Origin: ZC4RG35 sp964571765
GTDB taxonomy: Bacteria > Actinomycetota > Acidimicrobiia > Spongiisociales > ZC4RG35
Assembly (NCBI GenBank): GCA_964571765.1
Contig: CAZNDH010000031.1
Location: forward strand, 1 to 16,663
DNA: 16,663 bases
Direction: 5' to 3'
Within the stretch, counting starts at the first letter, position 1; every line of letters starts with the position of its first letter. The position numbers and the translations under genes were made by a program. Below are positions 13,597 through 16,663 of the stretch, piece after piece. Below the pieces are notes generated by a model. That model did not search any database, was not told the DNA's origin, and worked only from the letters and a program-made list of their open reading frames with translations.

Positions 13597-15019
13597 CTCC
13601 CGCCGGCACGGGTGGGTGCCGTCGGCGAGGATGCGGATCCTCGGGTGGTACGTGGTGCTCCTCGCAGTGGCGATGGTGGCGGCGATCCTCATCCAACGTA
13701 CCTACCTACTCGGTCAGGTGGTGACCAACACCGACCAGGCTCTGGACCAGGAGGTCGCCGAGCTACGCCAGCTCGCAGGGGGTAACGATCCCAACACCGG
13801 CGAGCCGTTCGCCGGGAACATCCGCGCCATATTCGACACCTACTTCGAGCGAAATGTGCCCCTGGCGGGAGAGGTGGTGGTCACTTTCGTCGGTGGTGAG
13901 CCCTACAAGTCGGGGATCACCGGCCCCATGTTCGAAGGCACCGACCTGATGGAGCACTGGGCCGGGCTCACCGAGCCGGAGAGAGACCAGGTCGACACCG
14001 AAGCCGGGCCCATCCGCTACCTGGCCCTCCCCCTGGTCGACGCGGACAGCACCGGCGGGGTTTTCGTCGCCGCCTTCTTCCTTCGAGAACAGCTGTCGGA
14101 TGTCGACGGAGCCTTCAGGGTCGGTGCCCTGGTCCTGGGGTCGATTTTCGTCTTGGCCTCGGTGGTGGCCTGGGTGGCCGCCGGTGACGTGCTGAGACCG
14201 GTCCGTCTGGTCACAGAAACGGCCCGCAACATCGAGGAGACCGACCTCTCCCAACGGATCCCGGTCGAGGGCAATGACGAGGTGGCCTACCTGGCGACGA
14301 CCTTCAACGCCATGCTCGATCGGCTCGAAGACGCATTCTCGACGCAGAAGCGCTTCGTCGACGATGCCGGTCACGAGCTCCGCACTCCAATCACGGTCAT
14401 CAGGGGCCAGCTCGACTTGCTCAGCGACGACCCCGCCGAGCGTGCTGAGACGCTTTCCCTGGTCGGTGGGGAGCTCGACCGGATGTCGCGTATCGTCGAG
14501 GACCTCCTGGTGTTGGCAAGGTCGGAGGCTCCCGACTTCATCGAGAGTCATCCCATCGACCTGGTCGACTTCCTCGAGGAGATGTTGGTCAAAGCCTCGG
14601 GACTCTCCGAGAGGGAAGTCGAGTTGGAGAGCTCCGACCAGTGCGTCTTCCCCGGTGACCGTCAGCGACTCACCCAGGCGGTGACCAACCTCACCCGCAA
14701 CGCGTTCGAGCACGGCCCACCCGAGGTTCAGGTCACGATCGGAGGGTTGTGTCGGGGCGACTGGGTGCGGATATGGGTGAGTGACAACGGACCAGGTATA
14801 CCTGTCGACGTCAGGGAGAAACTGTACGAGAGGTTCTACCGAGGACGCGCCAGGCGTCGCACCACCCAGGGCGCCGGACTGGGATTGTCGATCGTCCGGG
14901 CAATCGCCGAGGGTCACGGAGGAACCGTGGAGTTGGCCACCAGCGACCGGGGCACCACGTTCAGCCTGGTGCTGCCCGCCGTGGCGCCCGAGGAGGAGGA
15001 GGAAGGGGGAATCACATGA
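13589..15019 (+). CDS. Sensor histidine kinase (HAMP-HisKA-HATPase)
   Basis: A 476-residue membrane sensor kinase. A first transmembrane helix (about 19-37) and a second (about 173-198) frame an extracytoplasmic sensing region of about 135 residues. A HAMP linker follows (LRPVRLVTETARNIEETDLSQRI), then the HisKA dimerisation domain with FVDDAGHELRTPITVI and the phospho-accepting His262. The ATPase domain shows the N box NLTRNAFEHG, the G1 box DNGPGIP, an F box (ERFYRG) and the G2 box GAGLGLSIV. On a signal it phosphorylates the regulator encoded next. The start at 13589 overlaps the upstream small gene by 8 nt, and the stop overlaps the regulator by ATGA. The kinase precedes the regulator, the reverse of the commonest order. 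The signal is not known. Confidence 0.93.
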   Translation: MTDSRRHGWVPSARMRILGWYVVLLAVAMVAAILIQRTYLLGQVVTNTDQALDQEVAELRQLAGGNDPNTGEPFAGNIRAIFDTYFERNVPLAGEVVVTFVGGEPYKSGITGPMFEGTDLMEHWAGLTEPERDQVDTEAGPIRYLALPLVDADSTGGVFVAAFFLREQLSDVDGAFRVGALVLGSIFVLASVVAWVAAGDVLRPVRLVTETARNIEETDLSQRIPVEGNDEVAYLATTFNAMLDRLEDAFSTQKRFVDDAGHELRTPITVIRGQLDLLSDDPAERAETLSLVGGELDRMSRIVEDLLVLARSEAPDFIESHPIDLVDFLEEMLVKASGLSEREVELESSDQCVFPGDRQRLTQAVTNLTRNAFEHGPPEVQVTIGGLCRGDWVRIWVSDNGPGIPVDVREKLYERFYRGRARRRTTQGAGLGLSIVRAIAEGHGGTVELATSDRGTTFSLVLPAVAPEEEEEGGIT

Positions 15020-15678
15020 GCAGGATCCTCATCGCCGAAGACGAGCCCGGGATCGCCTCCTTCCTGGAAAAGGGTCTCAAGGCTGCCGGCTATACCACCC
15101 TGGTGGTCGAGGACGGGCGGACCGCAGCTTCTGCCGCCCGGGACCAGGACTTCGACCTGGTGATCCTCGATCTTGGCCTGCCCCTCCTCGACGGCCACCA
15201 GGTCCTCGCCGAGGTGAGGGCAAGGGGGGACCGACTCCCCGTGATCATTCTCACCGCCCGGAGCGGGGTCGCCGACACCGTCGCCGGGCTCGAGGGGGGC
15301 GCCGACGACTACGTCACCAAGCCCTTCCGGTTCGAAGAGCTCCTCGCCCGGGTCAAGACACGTCTACGCGACCAGGGGAGCAGCGAGCCCGATCGCCTGG
15401 TCGTCGGTGACGTGGAGCTGGACCTCCGCTCGCGGAAGGTGATCGTGGGAGGCACGCAGATCGAACTGTCCGCCAAGGAGTTCGTCATGGCAGAGACCTT
15501 CATGCGCCATCCCGGTCAGGTGCTCTCCCGTCAGCAACTGCTGTCAAACGTATGGGGCTACGACTTCGACCCCGGCTCGAACGTGGTGGATGTCTACGTC
15601 GGGTACCTGAGGAAGAAGCTGGGGAGGGACCGGATCGAGACGGTCCGTGGAATGGGCTACCGCTACGCCACCGACTGA
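15016..15678 (+). CDS. OmpR/PhoB-family response regulator
   Basis: A 220-residue two-domain transcription factor. The receiver domain (about 1-118) has the acidic pair near Asp9 and Glu10, the phospho-acceptor Asp52 in VILDLGLPLLDG, the Thr in IILTARS and Lys102 in YVTKPF. The winged-helix DNA-binding domain (about 128-220) has the typical LSAKEF, RHPGQVLSRQQLLSNVWGYD, NVVDVYVGYLRKKLG and IETVRGMGYRY. Phosphorylation by the kinase encoded just upstream (4-nt overlap) should promote dimerisation and DNA binding. Target genes cannot be read here, but the exported-protein genes in front of the kinase are natural candidates. Confidence 0.95.
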   Translation: MSRILIAEDEPGIASFLEKGLKAAGYTTLVVEDGRTAASAARDQDFDLVILDLGLPLLDGHQVLAEVRARGDRLPVIILTARSGVADTVAGLEGGADDYVTKPFRFEELLARVKTRLRDQGSSEPDRLVVGDVELDLRSRKVIVGGTQIELSAKEFVMAETFMRHPGQVLSRQQLLSNVWGYDFDPGSNVVDVYVGYLRKKLGRDRIETVRGMGYRYATD

Positions 15679-15680
15679 CG

Positions 15681-15722
15681 GGCGACGGCGAGCGGGCCAC
15701 AGTCGAGTGCTCGGCCGTCGCC
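15681..15722 (+). terminator. Hairpin after the response regulator
   Basis: GGCGACGGCGAGC pairs with GCTCGGCCGTCGCC over 13 bp with one bulged base and a 15-nt loop. It begins 3 nt after the stop codon. No T-run follows, so it is a likely but not classical terminator. Confidence 0.5.
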
Positions 15723-15811
15723 GGGGTTCGGCTGAAGGCGACTCGGCCCGGTCCGGGAGGTATCGCCAACCAAAGGTCAAACCACCGGAGCTACTACCTT
15801 CGACCGTGCCG

Positions 15812-16663
15812 ATGGAGATTTCCTCGATCACGGGCGGGGTTGCCCATGGCTTCCAGTTCGCCACCGACACTCCCATTGCCGGGCTGCGGTCGGGGACGGC
15901 TCCCGTCCTGACCATCCAGTCGACACCAGTGGCCGAAGCCGAGGGCGTCTTGGTGGGGCAATGGGACGAGATTCCAGGCAAGCGAGCCCATGTCACCGTC
16001 ACCGAGACCGCGCCTGAGAGATACTTCGTGACAGTGGGCTCCATGGGGCGCTTTCTGGCTGACATCCCGAGCCGGCACATCGCCGCAGAGTTTCGGGAAG
16101 ACCTCCCCGTCATCCTCCGCACCACGACTTTGATGAGCACCCCTGCGGCGCTCTTCATATCCGCGGGCGGTCAACTGGCGCTTCATGCCGGTGCCGTCGA
16201 GATAGACGGCCGAGCTCTCCTCCTCTCCGCAGAGGGCTCCGGGGGCAAGACCACCTTGACCACCGCCTTTCACCTCGCCGGACATCGCATCCTCAGTGAG
16301 GATCTCGCCGCCGTCGATCCGAGTGGCTCGATTGCCCCCGCTCCTGCAATCCTCCGACTGAGACCCGAGGCAGCAGTGGGAATCGGCACGGCTCTGCCAG
16401 ATGCCACCCTCCTCTGGGAGGATCCGTCTGGCCGGCAACATTATGAAATCAATCCTGAGGGCAGAGGTGACGGCAGCCCGGTACCGTTGGCCGCAGTCGT
16501 GCTGCTCCACTGGTCCCGAGGTACGACTTCAATCGAACCGGTCTCGCCGGCACACGCCATTCAAGAGCTATGGCGTAAGGCCTTCTATCTGGCGGAAGAG
16601 AATGGTGCGGCTCGATGTTTCGAGAAGTTGGCCACCTTGGTCGAGTCGACCCCGGTCTACCGG
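15812..16663 (+). CDS. HPr-kinase-like P-loop protein (3' end beyond window)
   Basis: An open frame of 284 codons runs off the window edge with no stop. The key segment LHAGAVEIDGRALLLSAEGSGGKTTLTTAF matches the C-terminal ATPase domain of HPr kinase/phosphorylase relatives. It has a Walker A GSGGKTT (about 142-148, Lys146) and an acidic pair in ILSEDLAAVD. Sequence before it (1-125) is a separate N-terminal domain that I do not recognise. Such HprK-like proteins are often found beside PqqD-like and asparagine-synthetase-like genes in peptide natural-product clusters, but no such partner is visible here. It is unlikely to be classical HprK, because the usual GxxGxGKS form is altered. ATG 15812 was chosen; GTG 15806 is possible, 5 nt after a TACCTT box. 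Confidence 0.7.
   Translation, partial: MEISSITGGVAHGFQFATDTPIAGLRSGTAPVLTIQSTPVAEAEGVLVGQWDEIPGKRAHVTVTETAPERYFVTVGSMGRFLADIPSRHIAAEFREDLPVILRTTTLMSTPAALFISAGGQLALHAGAVEIDGRALLLSAEGSGGKTTLTTAFHLAGHRILSEDLAAVDPSGSIAPAPAILRLRPEAAVGIGTALPDATLLWEDPSGRQHYEINPEGRGDGSPVPLAAVVLLHWSRGTTSIEPVSPAHAIQELWRKAFYLAEENGAARCFEKLATLVESTPVYR

Overview
The window is high-GC bacterial DNA that looks actinobacterial, perhaps from the Acidimicrobiia side of the phylum. This is inferred from the GC-rich third positions, GTG and TTG starts, tight ATGA gene overlaps, several TANNNT -10 boxes sitting 7 to 9 nt before a start codon (the leaderless arrangement common in Actinobacteria) and a monoderm-style gene set. The rank is not proven. 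A run of exactly 100 N flanked by an exact 55-bp duplication shows that this is a draft or metagenome assembly scaffold.

Layout. 1-336: no convincing gene. 337-410 (-): tRNA-Arg(ACG) with its own promoter, preceded by a strong 18-bp palindrome (456-506). 582-2444 (-): lipoprotein with three tandem beta-sandwich-like modules and an OmpA peptidoglycan-binding domain. 2538-4394 (+): a possible 21-residue leader ORF, then zwf and mscL. 4427-6559 (-): a SulP anion transporter with STAS and cyclic-nucleotide-binding domains, followed by about 350 bp without a gene. 6988-8922 (-): a sulfur operon (cysteine synthase, TusA, DsrE2-like), all joined by 4-nt overlaps. It is preceded by a cysteine-rich leader peptide and a complete transcription attenuator. 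9029-11296 (+): a fused SecDF divergent from that leader. 11367-12605 (+): an APH-fold kinase-like protein. 12662-15678 (+): a secreted Pro/Ser/Asp repeat protein, a small anchored protein with an acidic tail, a sensor histidine kinase and an OmpR-type response regulator. 15812-end (+): an HPr-kinase-like P-loop protein cut by the window edge.

The strongest find is the attenuator in front of the cysteine synthase operon (8792-8937, minus strand). A 21-codon ORF has Cys codons at positions 9, 11, 13, 15 and 20. It starts 9 nt after a TACACT -10 box with no Shine-Dalgarno sequence, and it is followed by a terminator hairpin with a T-rich tract. Four segments can pair 1:2, 2:3 or 3:4 in the manner of the trp leader. 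When Cys-tRNA is scarce, the ribosome stalls over segment 1 and frees segment 2 to break the terminator. When cysteine is plentiful, the ribosome reaches the stop codon inside segment 2 and the terminator forms. The operon then makes cysteine synthase and two sulfur-handling partners.

The 12.6-15.7 kb block looks like an envelope-sensing unit: two small exported proteins with similar Ser/Asp-rich tails are linked to a two-component system, and the small anchored protein overlaps the kinase gene by 8 nt.
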